Positions 22,806 to 31,036 of a stretch of 33,219 nucleotides of DNA are shown here, piece after piece (within the stretch, counting starts at the first letter, position 1; each line of letters begins with the position of its first letter). The notes under the pieces were generated by a model that was given only the letters and a program-made list of their open reading frames with translations, ran no database searches and was not told the DNA's origin. The stretch lies in NCBI GenBank assembly GCA_041648665.1, contig JBAZOP010000032.1, positions 1-33,219 of the forward strand, in the 5' to 3' direction. A program made the position numbers and the translations under genes. This DNA is from a bacterium (lineage in GTDB: Bacteria; UBA10199; 2-02-FULL-44-16; JAAZCA01).

Positions 22806-24524
22806 CTAATCGGCTGAAAAACCAAAAAAGCGGTCAAAGTCCAGCTTGAGGGATGCGGCGAGGAGATAGTTGTTCCCGTGCGCGTTCTGCTGATAGTGGA
22901 GATTGCCCACGCGCTCGTAGCCTCCGGTCAGATGAAGGGTAGCGCTTGGCTTAAGCCTCCAGTCCAGATCCACGAGCCCCCTCCAGCGCTGCTCCGTGGG
23001 TCCGCTGGCTGTCTTGACGATCGGCCCTGCGGTCCCGTCAGGGTTCTGTTGCTCCCTGTACCTGTTAGACTGTCGGTAGTCCCAGCCGAACGTGAGCCCG
23101 GCCCAGAGCTTCGGCGAAATCGTCTTCCGAAGAAGCGCGTGCACGGATTGCCCGTCCGGACCCGTGTCGGAGCCGATCAGCCTCTGGTTCAGGGTCCAAC
23201 CATCCGTGTACATGTCGTGCCGATACTGCAGCGGATTGATCGTAGTGAATTCGATTCTCAAGTCCATGGAGCCCGACGGATCCAGGGCAGGCAGATACAC
23301 GCCCGCTAGATAGGAGCAACCCTGCGTGAGAGTTTTCTTGATCGACTTCCAGTAGTCCTCGATCGCCATGTTGGCGTACATCTCCAGGCCGCGCAGCTGC
23401 GGAATCCTGACGAGCAGATCGATCTCAAACTGGTGGTTGGCCTTGTTCGGTGAATCCGTATCCGTGCCTGCCGGCCTGAACCCGAAGAACTCTCCTATTA
23501 TGTCCACGGCGGATAGTGAGGGAGCCCCCTCTCCGCCCATCTGGACCGCATGGCCAAACCCGAGCTCCACATACTTGGCCGGCGCAAGATCCAGCTTGTA
23601 TCCCGCCATCCATGCCCGTTTCATGTCATAGCCCGGCCCGAAGTTCGCGCCATAGAGCGTATAGCGCCACCTGCCGAGATACTTGAATATCCACGGCAGC
23701 CTCGCGGCCTCCGGGTTCGTGATCCAGACGCCGTCGAGCGGCCTCGGGTTCGTGGAAAAAAGCAGGCTCCCGCACTCGCCCGGTCCCCAGATCATCGAAT
23801 CGCGGCCGGCCTTTATCGAGAAATTGCCCGCCCTGAAGGTGGCGTACCCGTTCTGCAGGTACGCGTGTCCCTGCAAGTCGTCGTTCAGACGCATCATGTC
23901 CGCCTCGAAGCGAGGGCTGACATAGGCTGAAAAATATCTGCCCAGTTCGAAGCGTCCCACGGCCTCAACCGCAAAGAGCCCGCCGTCGATCGGGTGTCTT
24001 CCGAGATTGTAGTCAGCCAGGGGGTTGACCCAGGCGTCGATGGAACCGCGCCCGTTGTTCGGAGGTATCTGCGTAGGCGGGCTGTCGAGGTAGGCGGCGT
24101 CGAATATGACCTTTTCCAGGGGGTGTATGCGATAGCGCATGCGCTCACCGGAGGCGGCGCCCATATCCACGAGCTCGTCGCGGAACTCCTCCTTGAACCT
24201 GTCCAGCACTATGTTTATCTCGCGCCTCTTGGCGCGTCGCCGGACGAATTCATCGAAGCCCTCGGCCTGCCCAAGCTCTTCATCGTTTTTCTTGAGAGCC
24301 TCGATAGCCTCCGCGGTCATCCTAGCGAATTCCCAGCGCGGATGAGTCCTCTGCCCCCGCACCGGAGGTTCCACGAGCCCGAATGCGACGAGTTTGTCCA
24401 GGTCCCGATAGAGGGAGCTGTCGGGAGGCACCTCTGAGGAGCTGCGCCAGCGGTCCGCGCAGAGCGCACTGCTTGCGGCGCAGATCAGGGACAGCGCCAG
24501 GATCAGGGCTGCTAACCTTCGCAT
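22806..24524 (-). CDS. Wzi-like outer-membrane beta-barrel protein
   Basis: This 572-residue protein has a signal peptide (residues 1-23, ending ALCA) and a short helical N-terminal region that resembles an SLH-like or coiled segment (LYRDLDKLVAFGLVEPP). A long run of amphipathic strands follows, consistent with a barrel of the capsule-assembly Wzi family. Diagnostic segments are KAGRDSMIWGPGECGSLL, the Arg-Pro-Leu-Asp turn and the many aromatic-ended strands. Wzi-type proteins bind or assemble surface polysaccharide at the outer membrane. Its start overlaps the end of the RND pump gene by 13 bases, so the two are translationally coupled, an unusual pairing. No capsule polymerase genes are nearby, so the ligand may be a glycolipid instead. 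Confidence 0.8.
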   Translation of the reverse strand: MRRLAALILALSLICAASSALCADRWRSSSEVPPDSSLYRDLDKLVAFGLVEPPVRGQRTHPRWEFARMTAEAIEALKKNDEELGQAEGFDEFVRRRAKRREINIVLDRFKEEFRDELVDMGAASGERMRYRIHPLEKVIFDAAYLDSPPTQIPPNNGRGSIDAWVNPLADYNLGRHPIDGGLFAVEAVGRFELGRYFSAYVSPRFEADMMRLNDDLQGHAYLQNGYATFRAGNFSIKAGRDSMIWGPGECGSLLFSTNPRPLDGVWITNPEAARLPWIFKYLGRWRYTLYGANFGPGYDMKRAWMAGYKLDLAPAKYVELGFGHAVQMGGEGAPSLSAVDIIGEFFGFRPAGTDTDSPNKANHQFEIDLLVRIPQLRGLEMYANMAIEDYWKSIKKTLTQGCSYLAGVYLPALDPSGSMDLRIEFTTINPLQYRHDMYTDGWTLNQRLIGSDTGPDGQSVHALLRKTISPKLWAGLTFGWDYRQSNRYREQQNPDGTAGPIVKTASGPTEQRWRGLVDLDWRLKPSATLHLTGGYERVGNLHYQQNAHGNNYLLAASLKLDFDRFFGFSAD

Positions 24525-27028
24525 ACCCCCTCTTTCTCCTCCGCGCCCTTGAGCTCCGGTTTTTCCCTGCGCATGTTGATGGCGAATATTATGACCGAAG
24601 GCACTATGAACATCGCGGCCATGATGGCTGCGATCTCTCCCATCACCGCGACGTATCCGAACTGGGCCACCGCCTGGTTCGTCGATTTCGTCAGCACCAG
24701 ATAACCTATGATCGTCGTGATCGAGCAGAGCGCCACCGCCCCGCCGGTGTGTCTGATGATGTCGAACGTCCTCGTGCGCCTCTTCTCATGGAAGCGCATC
24801 GCGATGTTGATGGAGTAGTCCACGCCGATGCCGAACGTGAGCGGGATCGCGATGAAGTTGAAGAAGTTGATCTTGATGTCGAAGATCGCCATGCATGCGA
24901 TCATCACGAGGCCGACCCAGACGAGCGACAGGATGATCACGTAGCTCTCGGAGAGCCTCCTGATAAGGAGGATGACGAAGATCGAGACCGCGATGAAGGA
25001 GGCCGCCATCAGGATCGGCGCCTCTTGCTTCACTATCTTCACCAGGTCGGAGAATATCAGCGATTCGCCGGTCGCATGGAAGGTGCGGCCGTCCGGAAGT
25101 CTTATCTCCTGTATCGTGTCCGCGAACCTCATCAGGTTACGGCCGTCGGTGAGCGGCATTCCGGACCTGGGATTGATGAACGCGAAGGTCCCGACGTTGC
25201 CGTCCAGATCCTCGAAGTTCCGCACCAGGTCGCGCGGAAGGTCGTCGACCGTCAGGATCATCTTGTTCAGCGACTTCTTCATCGTCCTCAGCCGATCGCC
25301 GAGTTTACCCTTGACCTCGCCGACCCATTTCTCGCTGAGCAGATTCTGATAGCTGGCCAGCACAGCGGCCTTTTTTTCCTGGTCCGATGGGAGGAGGTCG
25401 AAGACGTTCACGCAGCTGTCCACCATCCTGTCCGCCGGCTCCCTCATCTCGTTCTGCCGCATCACGGCGTCGCATACCGCGGGCCCCTCCTCGGCCTTAT
25501 CCAGGAGGACCACCGCCGGCGTCATGGAGCCGACCCAGAGCTTTGACACCCGCCTCTCCAGCGCCTCGGTGCCGGTGGTCGCAGAGGAGCGGTTGCGCAG
25601 CTTGGAGAAGTCGTATTCGAGGCTGTTTGGGAGGAACCTGTAGGTGATCACGCCGGCCACTGCCGCCACCAGCGAAAACACCAAGATGATCGCGAGCGGA
25701 AAATGAGAGAGAGCCTTGTCCACCTCGGGCAAGAGCGCGCTCTGGCGCCTGGGCGGCATCAGACCCTTGAACATCGTGAGCACCCTCTCGGATATCACGA
25801 CCATGAGCGGCAGCAGGAATATGGTGGTGAGCCAGGTGGCCATCACCCCGACCGACCCTATGAAGCCGAACTGAGAGAGCCCCTTCACCCTCGCTATCAT
25901 GAGCACGATGAACGCGACCGCGGTGGTGGCTGCCGCAAGAAACGTCGGCACAGCGGTCCTGGCGAGGGCGAATTCCATGGCAGGTCTGGGCGAGATCCCC
26001 GCTTTGCGCTCCTCCAGATACCGACCCATGACTATGATGCCGTAATTGATGCCGGTGCCGATTATGATGCTCGCGAGGAACGCGGTCTGCGCATTGAGAT
26101 AGCCGATCGCCACCCTCGTGATCGCGAACGTGAAGGTGATGCCGATGACGAGAGTCGCGCCGAGGAAAGCTATGACCCTGAGCCTCAGGAAATAGAGCCC
26201 GAGCGCCAGGCAGACGAGGAAAATACAGAGGGCGGCGGTGGAGAACATGTCCGTCTTGAGCGTGTCGTACTCCTCCACCGTGGTCACGAGATTGCCGCAG
26301 AAGCCCACCCTCATCTGCGGCGAATAGGAGTCCGGGTTCATGGAAGCCGTGATCGCCTTGACCTTGCCTATCAGCTCTCTGGCGCGGTCGACCTCGATGG
26401 AGGTACCCTGCGGCCTGACCATCAGGATGAGGAAACGCCCCTCCTCCCCGCCGTAATAGTTTCCGTAGACGGCTAGCGGCATCTTGACGTTGCCCTCGTT
26501 GCGCTCCTTTATGTCTTCAAAATTCAGGCTGATCGGAGGCGCCGCATCCTCGGCCTCGAGGTCCAAAAAAAACGGCGTGCGCTTGAACTTCTCGTAGTCG
26601 ACCAGGCGCTTGACCCTCGAGTAGAGTTTCTTGAGGTCCTCTACGTCGATAAAATGGAGTATGTTCTCCTCGTAGAATTTCTTGATCTGGTCGACCTTGG
26701 CGATAACATAGCGGACCTCCTCCTTCGGCAGCTCCGAAAGTCTCGCGTTCAGATCGTCGATGAAACGCATGTTGGCGGCAGGATCAGGGCTATCGACCGT
26801 GACGGTCAGCACCGACGTTCCGCCCACCTTCGCGAGCATCCGGTCGAGTTCGACCACGCTCTGCGACTTATCCGGCAAAAGCTCCTTGAGGCTGGAGCGG
26901 AGTTTGAGGCCGGACGCGAGCCAGAAAGAGGCGGCGAGCAGCAGGACGATAGCCGCGCCGCACAGGAGCCTGCGCCTATTCGCAAATCCCAGGTATGCGT
27001 GGAAAAATCTGTCGAGCCTCGTCTCCAT
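24512..27028 (-). CDS. RND-superfamily (MMPL/HpnN-like) lipid transporter
   Basis: This 838-residue pump has 12 transmembrane helices in two blocks (about residues 20-40 and 260-410, then 450-470 and 690-830), with two large periplasmic loops between them. The pattern (GIDYSINIAMRFHEKRR, IGTGINYGIIVMGRYLEERK, RSSLKELLPDKS) is that of MMPL/HpnN-type exporters. These move hydrophobic lipids such as hopanoids or glycolipids to the outer membrane using the proton gradient. No hopanoid genes lie in the window, so the cargo is open. It follows the YdjM-like gene by 1 base and overlaps the Wzi-like gene, which places it at the centre of an envelope export operon. Confidence 0.88.
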   Translation of the reverse strand: METRLDRFFHAYLGFANRRRLLCGAAIVLLLAASFWLASGLKLRSSLKELLPDKSQSVVELDRMLAKVGGTSVLTVTVDSPDPAANMRFIDDLNARLSELPKEEVRYVIAKVDQIKKFYEENILHFIDVEDLKKLYSRVKRLVDYEKFKRTPFFLDLEAEDAAPPISLNFEDIKERNEGNVKMPLAVYGNYYGGEEGRFLILMVRPQGTSIEVDRARELIGKVKAITASMNPDSYSPQMRVGFCGNLVTTVEEYDTLKTDMFSTAALCIFLVCLALGLYFLRLRVIAFLGATLVIGITFTFAITRVAIGYLNAQTAFLASIIIGTGINYGIIVMGRYLEERKAGISPRPAMEFALARTAVPTFLAAATTAVAFIVLMIARVKGLSQFGFIGSVGVMATWLTTIFLLPLMVVISERVLTMFKGLMPPRRQSALLPEVDKALSHFPLAIILVFSLVAAVAGVITYRFLPNSLEYDFSKLRNRSSATTGTEALERRVSKLWVGSMTPAVVLLDKAEEGPAVCDAVMRQNEMREPADRMVDSCVNVFDLLPSDQEKKAAVLASYQNLLSEKWVGEVKGKLGDRLRTMKKSLNKMILTVDDLPRDLVRNFEDLDGNVGTFAFINPRSGMPLTDGRNLMRFADTIQEIRLPDGRTFHATGESLIFSDLVKIVKQEAPILMAASFIAVSIFVILLIRRLSESYVIILSLVWVGLVMIACMAIFDIKINFFNFIAIPLTFGIGVDYSINIAMRFHEKRRTRTFDIIRHTGGAVALCSITTIIGYLVLTKSTNQAVAQFGYVAVMGEIAAIMAAMFIVPSVIIFAINMRREKPELKGAEEKEGVCEG

Positions 27029-27029
27029 A

Positions 27030-27776
27030 TCAGTGCTGAAACCTCATCGCCCTGCGAACTGCGCACTTTATCGCATAGAGCGCAGCGAGCATCGCGTTGA
27101 CCGCAAGCTCGGCCTTATAGACTATGAAGCCGTCCGTGTTCGCAGCAGACGGAGGCTGAAATGTATACAGGGGGTTGCCCAGAAACGCGCCGACCGCATC
27201 GGGCGAGCGGAAGAAATCGACAAGCGCGAATTTCGCCGGGGTCAGCGGCCAGAGCACATAGATCGGGTAGGTGTACGTGATCGTATCCGCGAATATATGC
27301 AGCAGATAGCCCAGACAGAGGAAAAAGAAGACCCTCGAATACGACGCGGCCTTGAGCAGCCACTTCACCGGCGGCGTCGCGATCAGCGGGACGATGAGCG
27401 CGGCGAGCGGCGTATGAAGGATATTGTGCGGCCTCCACATGCCCTCGGGTACCGAGCCCGTGAGCTTCAGGGCGATGACGTCGAACATGTGGGTGTAGGC
27501 TGAGAGGACCTGGCCGCCTATAAGGATGCATACGAAGAATTTTCTCCGCTCATCCTTCCGTCCCCAGAAGAAGAGAAAGAATATGAGGGCCGCGTTGCCG
27601 AACCAGTCATGCAGATGCATGCCCCAGCTCCCCGGCGCGAGAAAGAGCGAAAGGACAGAGAAGACGATGAGAAAGAGAAGATAATAGGCAAAGCAGAGCG
27701 TCGTCTCTCTCTCGTCAGTCAGATCGACGTTCCCGGCGACCGCCGCCTCGCACATGAAATGGCCTATAGGAGTCAT
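27030..27776 (-). CDS. YdjM-like membrane-bound metal-dependent hydrolase
   Basis: This 248-residue protein has about six membrane helices and conserved histidines. It begins MTPIGHF, has HLHDW (54-57), HNILHTPLAAL (117-126) and GYLLHIFADTIT (156-167) with His160 and Asp164, followed by WPL. These match the membrane-bound metal-dependent hydrolase family (DUF457/YdjM, PF04307). Members are thought to act on lipids, but no substrate is established. The gene is 36 bases behind the PAP2-like gene and 1 base before the RND pump gene. An unusual Cys-rich start (MCEAAV) is present. Confidence 0.75.
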   Translation of the reverse strand: MTPIGHFMCEAAVAGNVDLTDERETTLCFAYYLLFLIVFSVLSLFLAPGSWGMHLHDWFGNAALIFFLFFWGRKDERRKFFVCILIGGQVLSAYTHMFDVIALKLTGSVPEGMWRPHNILHTPLAALIVPLIATPPVKWLLKAASYSRVFFFLCLGYLLHIFADTITYTYPIYVLWPLTPAKFALVDFFRSPDAVGAFLGNPLYTFQPPSAANTDGFIVYKAELAVNAMLAALYAIKCAVRRAMRFQH

Positions 27777-27812
27777 TTCAAACGTTCCAGTCTATCGAAA
27801 ATTCAGCGGATC

Positions 27813-28823
27813 CTAAAGGGGAAGCCCGTATCGCCCGCGAAGGCGGGAACAGGCGCGCGTGAGCGCATCCGCGCCGACGTAGGCGATCCCCGCAACCGCC
27901 CATCCGGCGAATATGTCGACGACCCAGTGGTGCCTGAGATAGACGGTCGAGGCCCACAGGCCGATCACCAGCGGAATATATGCGTACCAGACGACACGGC
28001 AGATCCTGTTCATGTTCCGAAACTTCCATGCGTAGATCAAGGCGACGCTCGACAGACCCACGTGCAGGCTCGGGAACGCGCCGCCGGAGATCACGGAGAG
28101 GCTGTCCCACGCCCCCTGCAGATGGTTGAAGAGGAAGAGACCCTGCAGCCTCACCGGATCCGTGAAGAGCGGCTCTATGAAGTAACGGGGCGGCGACGCG
28201 GGCAAAAAGACGTAGCCCAGAAACCCTAGGATGAACGCGAGCGTGAGCGTAAGGGCCATGTGCCTCAACTCGGAGCGCATGTCCCAGATCGAGAGAAGGA
28301 ACATGATGACCAGCGGCTCTGCAAAATAGAGGGCGTACAGACCGGCGAAGACATCCGTGAGCATCGGAGAATAGAAGCGCTGCGCCCAGAGGGTCGGCTC
28401 CACGCCGAAGATCGCCACGTCCCATGCGTGCAGCGTGCCGGCTATGTCGAAGTCCATGGCCTGGCCGGCGACGTCGTGCATGTTCTCGTATATGAACACG
28501 ATGATCAGGAACGGGACCCAGTCGCGCAGTATGTGCCTGACCTCATCTTTCCACTCCGTAGGCCTTTGCCATGCCGCGGTCACCACGGCCGCCACCATGA
28601 TCGCCAGCGGCAGCAGCGCCGAGGCCTGGAAGAAGCGGATGCTGCCGCCCATGGCCAGAACCGAGGTCACGAGCATGAGAGCCATCGCGCCCAGTATCAC
28701 TATGTCAAAGCCCAAGTGGGCGAAGTGGAAGAGCACGCGCTCCTTTGCCCAGCAAAAAAACGCGGACAGGGAAAAACCCTTAGGGGTCATGCCGAATTCA
28801 AAGGTCCCGTTGGCGGTTGACAT
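27813..28823 (-). CDS. PAP2-superfamily phosphotransferase of the Aur1/Ipt1 type
   Basis: This 336-residue integral membrane protein has about eight helices and the active-site motifs of the PAP2_3/Aur1 group: LPASPPRYF (207-215), FPSLHVG (250-256, His254) and YLRHHWVVD (295-303, His299 and Asp303). Related enzymes transfer phosphoinositol from phosphatidylinositol to ceramide or cleave lipid phosphates. Since the window encodes inositol-phosphate synthesis, a headgroup transfer role is attractive. It is the first gene of the envelope operon and diverges from the PimA-like gene. No ribosome site is clear at ATG 28823. The alternative is a plain lipid phosphatase recycling a carrier. Confidence 0.85.
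   Translation of the reverse strand: MSTANGTFEFGMTPKGFSLSAFFCWAKERVLFHFAHLGFDIVILGAMALMLVTSVLAMGGSIRFFQASALLPLAIMVAAVVTAAWQRPTEWKDEVRHILRDWVPFLIIVFIYENMHDVAGQAMDFDIAGTLHAWDVAIFGVEPTLWAQRFYSPMLTDVFAGLYALYFAEPLVIMFLLSIWDMRSELRHMALTLTLAFILGFLGYVFLPASPPRYFIEPLFTDPVRLQGLFLFNHLQGAWDSLSVISGGAFPSLHVGLSSVALIYAWKFRNMNRICRVVWYAYIPLVIGLWASTVYLRHHWVVDIFAGWAVAGIAYVGADALTRACSRLRGRYGLPL
27834..27847. repeat. short GC-rich palindrome at the 3' end of the PAP2 gene
   Basis: CCCGC-GAAG-GCGGG forms a tight hairpin and resembles the core of common dispersed bacterial palindromes. It encodes the last residues (SRLRG) of the PAP2-like protein. Confidence 0.5.
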
Positions 28824-28872
28824 GGGTGGGTTGGTGTATATCTATGAAATTGGAATTTCAATAGAAAACCAA

Positions 28873-28913
28873 GGGGTTAATTAATTGACAAATCAACCCC
28901 TTTCCCTCATAAC
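28873..28913 (+). promoter_or_regulatory. promoter and overlapping inverted repeat for the PimA-like operon
   Basis: A consensus TTGACA (28885-28890) is followed after 17 bases by CATAAC (28908-28913). The -35 box sits inside an inverted repeat (GGGGTT, 28873-28878, with AACCCC, 28895-28900). This is the middle of the 132-base gap between two divergent operons, so it could coordinate both. A second palindrome, GAAATT-GG-AATTTC, lies just to its left at 28848-28861. Confidence 0.6.
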
Positions 28914-28955
28914 CCCTCGAATCCATGAATGATTTGGCCTTGGGGAGCCTTCCGG

Positions 28956-30071
28956 ATGAAGATAGGCATAGTCACAGAGTACTTCTACCCCACGCTGGGG
29001 GGCATAACCGAGAACGTGTACCACTTCTCAAAGGAGCTCCTGCGCCTGGGCCACGACTTTAAGATAATCACGGGCAGGAGCAGCGAAAAACCAAAGATAG
29101 AGCAGGCCATCCTCGACCGCATGATCTGCGTTGGCCGCAGCACCCCGGTATTCTTCAACTCCTCCTGCGGCAGGGTCACCTTCGGCGCCGGGCTCAAGAG
29201 AAAGATGAACGAGGTGCTCGAGGAGGAGCGCTTCGACATCATGCACCTGCACTCGCCCCTCTTCCCGACCCTGCCGATGATCGCGAACACCCGGTCGAGG
29301 GCGCCGATGGTCGGGACCTTTCACACGGTGCTGGGGGGCACGGACGACATATACTACAAACTTTACAAGAAGCGCTGCCTCGCCCTGCTCGACCGCATAG
29401 ACGGCCGCGTCGCGGTCTCGGAGTGCTGCGCCGCAGAGCTCACGCGCTACTTCCTACGCGACTTCGACGTCATCCCCAACGGCGTGGACGTGGAGTGGTG
29501 GACGAAGGGCAGACCGATGGAGAAGTTCTCGGACGGCAAATTCAACATCCTCTTCATGGGCAGGCCCGACACGAGAAACGGGCTCGACGTGCTCATCAGG
29601 GCGTTCGCGCGCGTTCACAGGCGCAACAAAGAAACGAGGCTCATCGTGGTCGGCGACGGGCCGCTGGCCTTCTACTTCCACAGCATCGTGCCGCACGACG
29701 TGCGCGAGGCGATCGTGTTCGAAGGTGCGGCGCACGACAAGAGGCCCGACTACCTGGCCAGCGCGCATGCGTTCTGTTTCACCCCCTCCATCGCCTCGTT
29801 CGGGATCACGATCCTGGAGGGGATGAGCGCCGGCCGCGCCATGATCGCCTCGGACATCGAGGCCTTCAGGGCGCTGGTCACGCACAACGAGAGCGCCCTG
29901 CTCGTCCCGCCCGGCGACGACTCGGCGCTCGAGGGGGCCCTGGAGAGGCTCATAGGGGACGAGGAGCTCCGGGAGAACCTCGGGGTCACGGCTGCGCTCC
30001 GAGTCGACCGCTTCGACTGGAAGCGGGTTGCGGAGATACAATTGGAGTATTATAAAAAGATACTGGGATGA
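28956..30071 (+). CDS. PimA-like GT4-family glycosyltransferase with altered active-site residues
   Basis: This 371-residue GT-B fold enzyme resembles phosphatidylinositol mannosyltransferase PimA: YPTLGGITENV at the N-terminus, FHTVLGG, RVAVSECCAAEL, IPNGVDV, FMGRPD and SFGITILEGMSAGRAMIASDIEAFRALV near the C-terminus. The ATG at 28956 follows a GGGGAG site by 9 bases. Two usual GT4 features differ: the first Glu of the E-x7-E motif is Ala280 (second is Glu288), and the donor-phosphate Lys is Asn in TRNGLDVL. Such variants may use another donor or be non-canonical. It overlaps the flippase-like gene by 4 bases. A role in glycosylating an inositol lipid is inferred from context. Confidence 0.85.
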   Translation: MKIGIVTEYFYPTLGGITENVYHFSKELLRLGHDFKIITGRSSEKPKIEQAILDRMICVGRSTPVFFNSSCGRVTFGAGLKRKMNEVLEEERFDIMHLHSPLFPTLPMIANTRSRAPMVGTFHTVLGGTDDIYYKLYKKRCLALLDRIDGRVAVSECCAAELTRYFLRDFDVIPNGVDVEWWTKGRPMEKFSDGKFNILFMGRPDTRNGLDVLIRAFARVHRRNKETRLIVVGDGPLAFYFHSIVPHDVREAIVFEGAAHDKRPDYLASAHAFCFTPSIASFGITILEGMSAGRAMIASDIEAFRALVTHNESALLVPPGDDSALEGALERLIGDEELRENLGVTAALRVDRFDWKRVAEIQLEYYKKILG

Positions 30072-31036
30072 AAAAAACCGCGATCACAATAACGGGCTGG
30101 ATCATAACAGCGGCGCTGATCTGGGTGATGCTGGCCAAGATCGATCTGCGCGCGCTGTGGGACGAGATCACGCGCGCTAACTGGTGGTATCTTGCCGCGG
30201 CCGCGGCGGTCAACATCACGGTCATCCTGCTCAAGGCCCTACGATGGCAGTGGCTGATGAGCCCCAGCCACCGCGCCCGCTACGGCAACATCTTCAACGC
30301 CTCGATGATAGGCTTCGCCGCAAACAACGTGCTGCCAGTGCGCGGCGGCGACTGGCTCAAGATCTACCTGCTCGGAAAGTGGGAGCGCGCGAGCCGCGCG
30401 ATGCTCGCTTCCGTCACGGGGCTCGACAAACTCTTCGAGGCGATCTCCATCCTTCTCCTCTTCAGCGTGCTTTCGCTGCACTCCACCTTTCCCGATTGGG
30501 TCGTCAAGGGCACGATGATAGTCTCCATAGTAGCGGCGATATCGCTGCTCATCTGCATACTGCTCATGTTCCACCACAGGCGCGCCAGCAGGGACGATAC
30601 CGGGACTGCGGGCAGGGTCTCGAAGCTCGCGGCTCAACTCGGCTCCGGAATGCTCGTGCTGGCCAGCAGCCGCCTGATCTTCGCGACGCTGGCCCTCTCG
30701 ATCGTCATATGCCTCCTGCAGATCGGGACGATCTGGCTTTGTCAGCTCGCCTTCGGCCTCCACCTGGCATTGTGGGTCCCGGCGCTGGTATTTGTGGCCA
30801 TCAACCTCGCGATCATAGTCCCTTCCGCGCCGAGCGGACTCGGGCCCTTTGAGGCGGCCGCGGTGCTGGCATACTCCTGGTTCGGCGTGAACGCCGCGCT
30901 GGGGCTGGGCATCGCGCTGTGCTATCATGCGGTGCAGTTCATCCCCGTGACAATAACCGGCGCGATACTGTACATGATCGAGATCAAGCCCGGAACGCGG
31001 AAGGAATTGAAGATGAACAGTACGGAGGTATTATGA
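30068..31036 (+). CDS. flippase-like integral membrane protein (LPG synthase TM family), second copy
   Basis: This 322-residue protein has about eight membrane helices and the family hallmarks: LKALRWQWLM, NNVLPVRGGDWLKIYLLGK (about 78-97) and PSAPSGLGPFEAAAVL (about 250-265). It belongs to the same family as the protein encoded at 9696 but is clearly diverged from it. It overlaps both the PimA-like gene and proC by 4 bases, so the three are co-translated. A glycosyltransferase and flippase pair is the usual context for moving a lipid-linked sugar across the inner membrane. Cargo is inferred only. Confidence 0.85.
   Translation: MKKTAITITGWIITAALIWVMLAKIDLRALWDEITRANWWYLAAAAAVNITVILLKALRWQWLMSPSHRARYGNIFNASMIGFAANNVLPVRGGDWLKIYLLGKWERASRAMLASVTGLDKLFEAISILLLFSVLSLHSTFPDWVVKGTMIVSIVAAISLLICILLMFHHRRASRDDTGTAGRVSKLAAQLGSGMLVLASSRLIFATLALSIVICLLQIGTIWLCQLAFGLHLALWVPALVFVAINLAIIVPSAPSGLGPFEAAAVLAYSWFGVNAALGLGIALCYHAVQFIPVTITGAILYMIEIKPGTRKELKMNSTEVL

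Noticed and set aside
24383..25546. Plus-strand frame of 387 codons
   Set aside because: It is antisense to the Wzi-like and RND genes; its Asp/Arg/His-rich product matches nothing.
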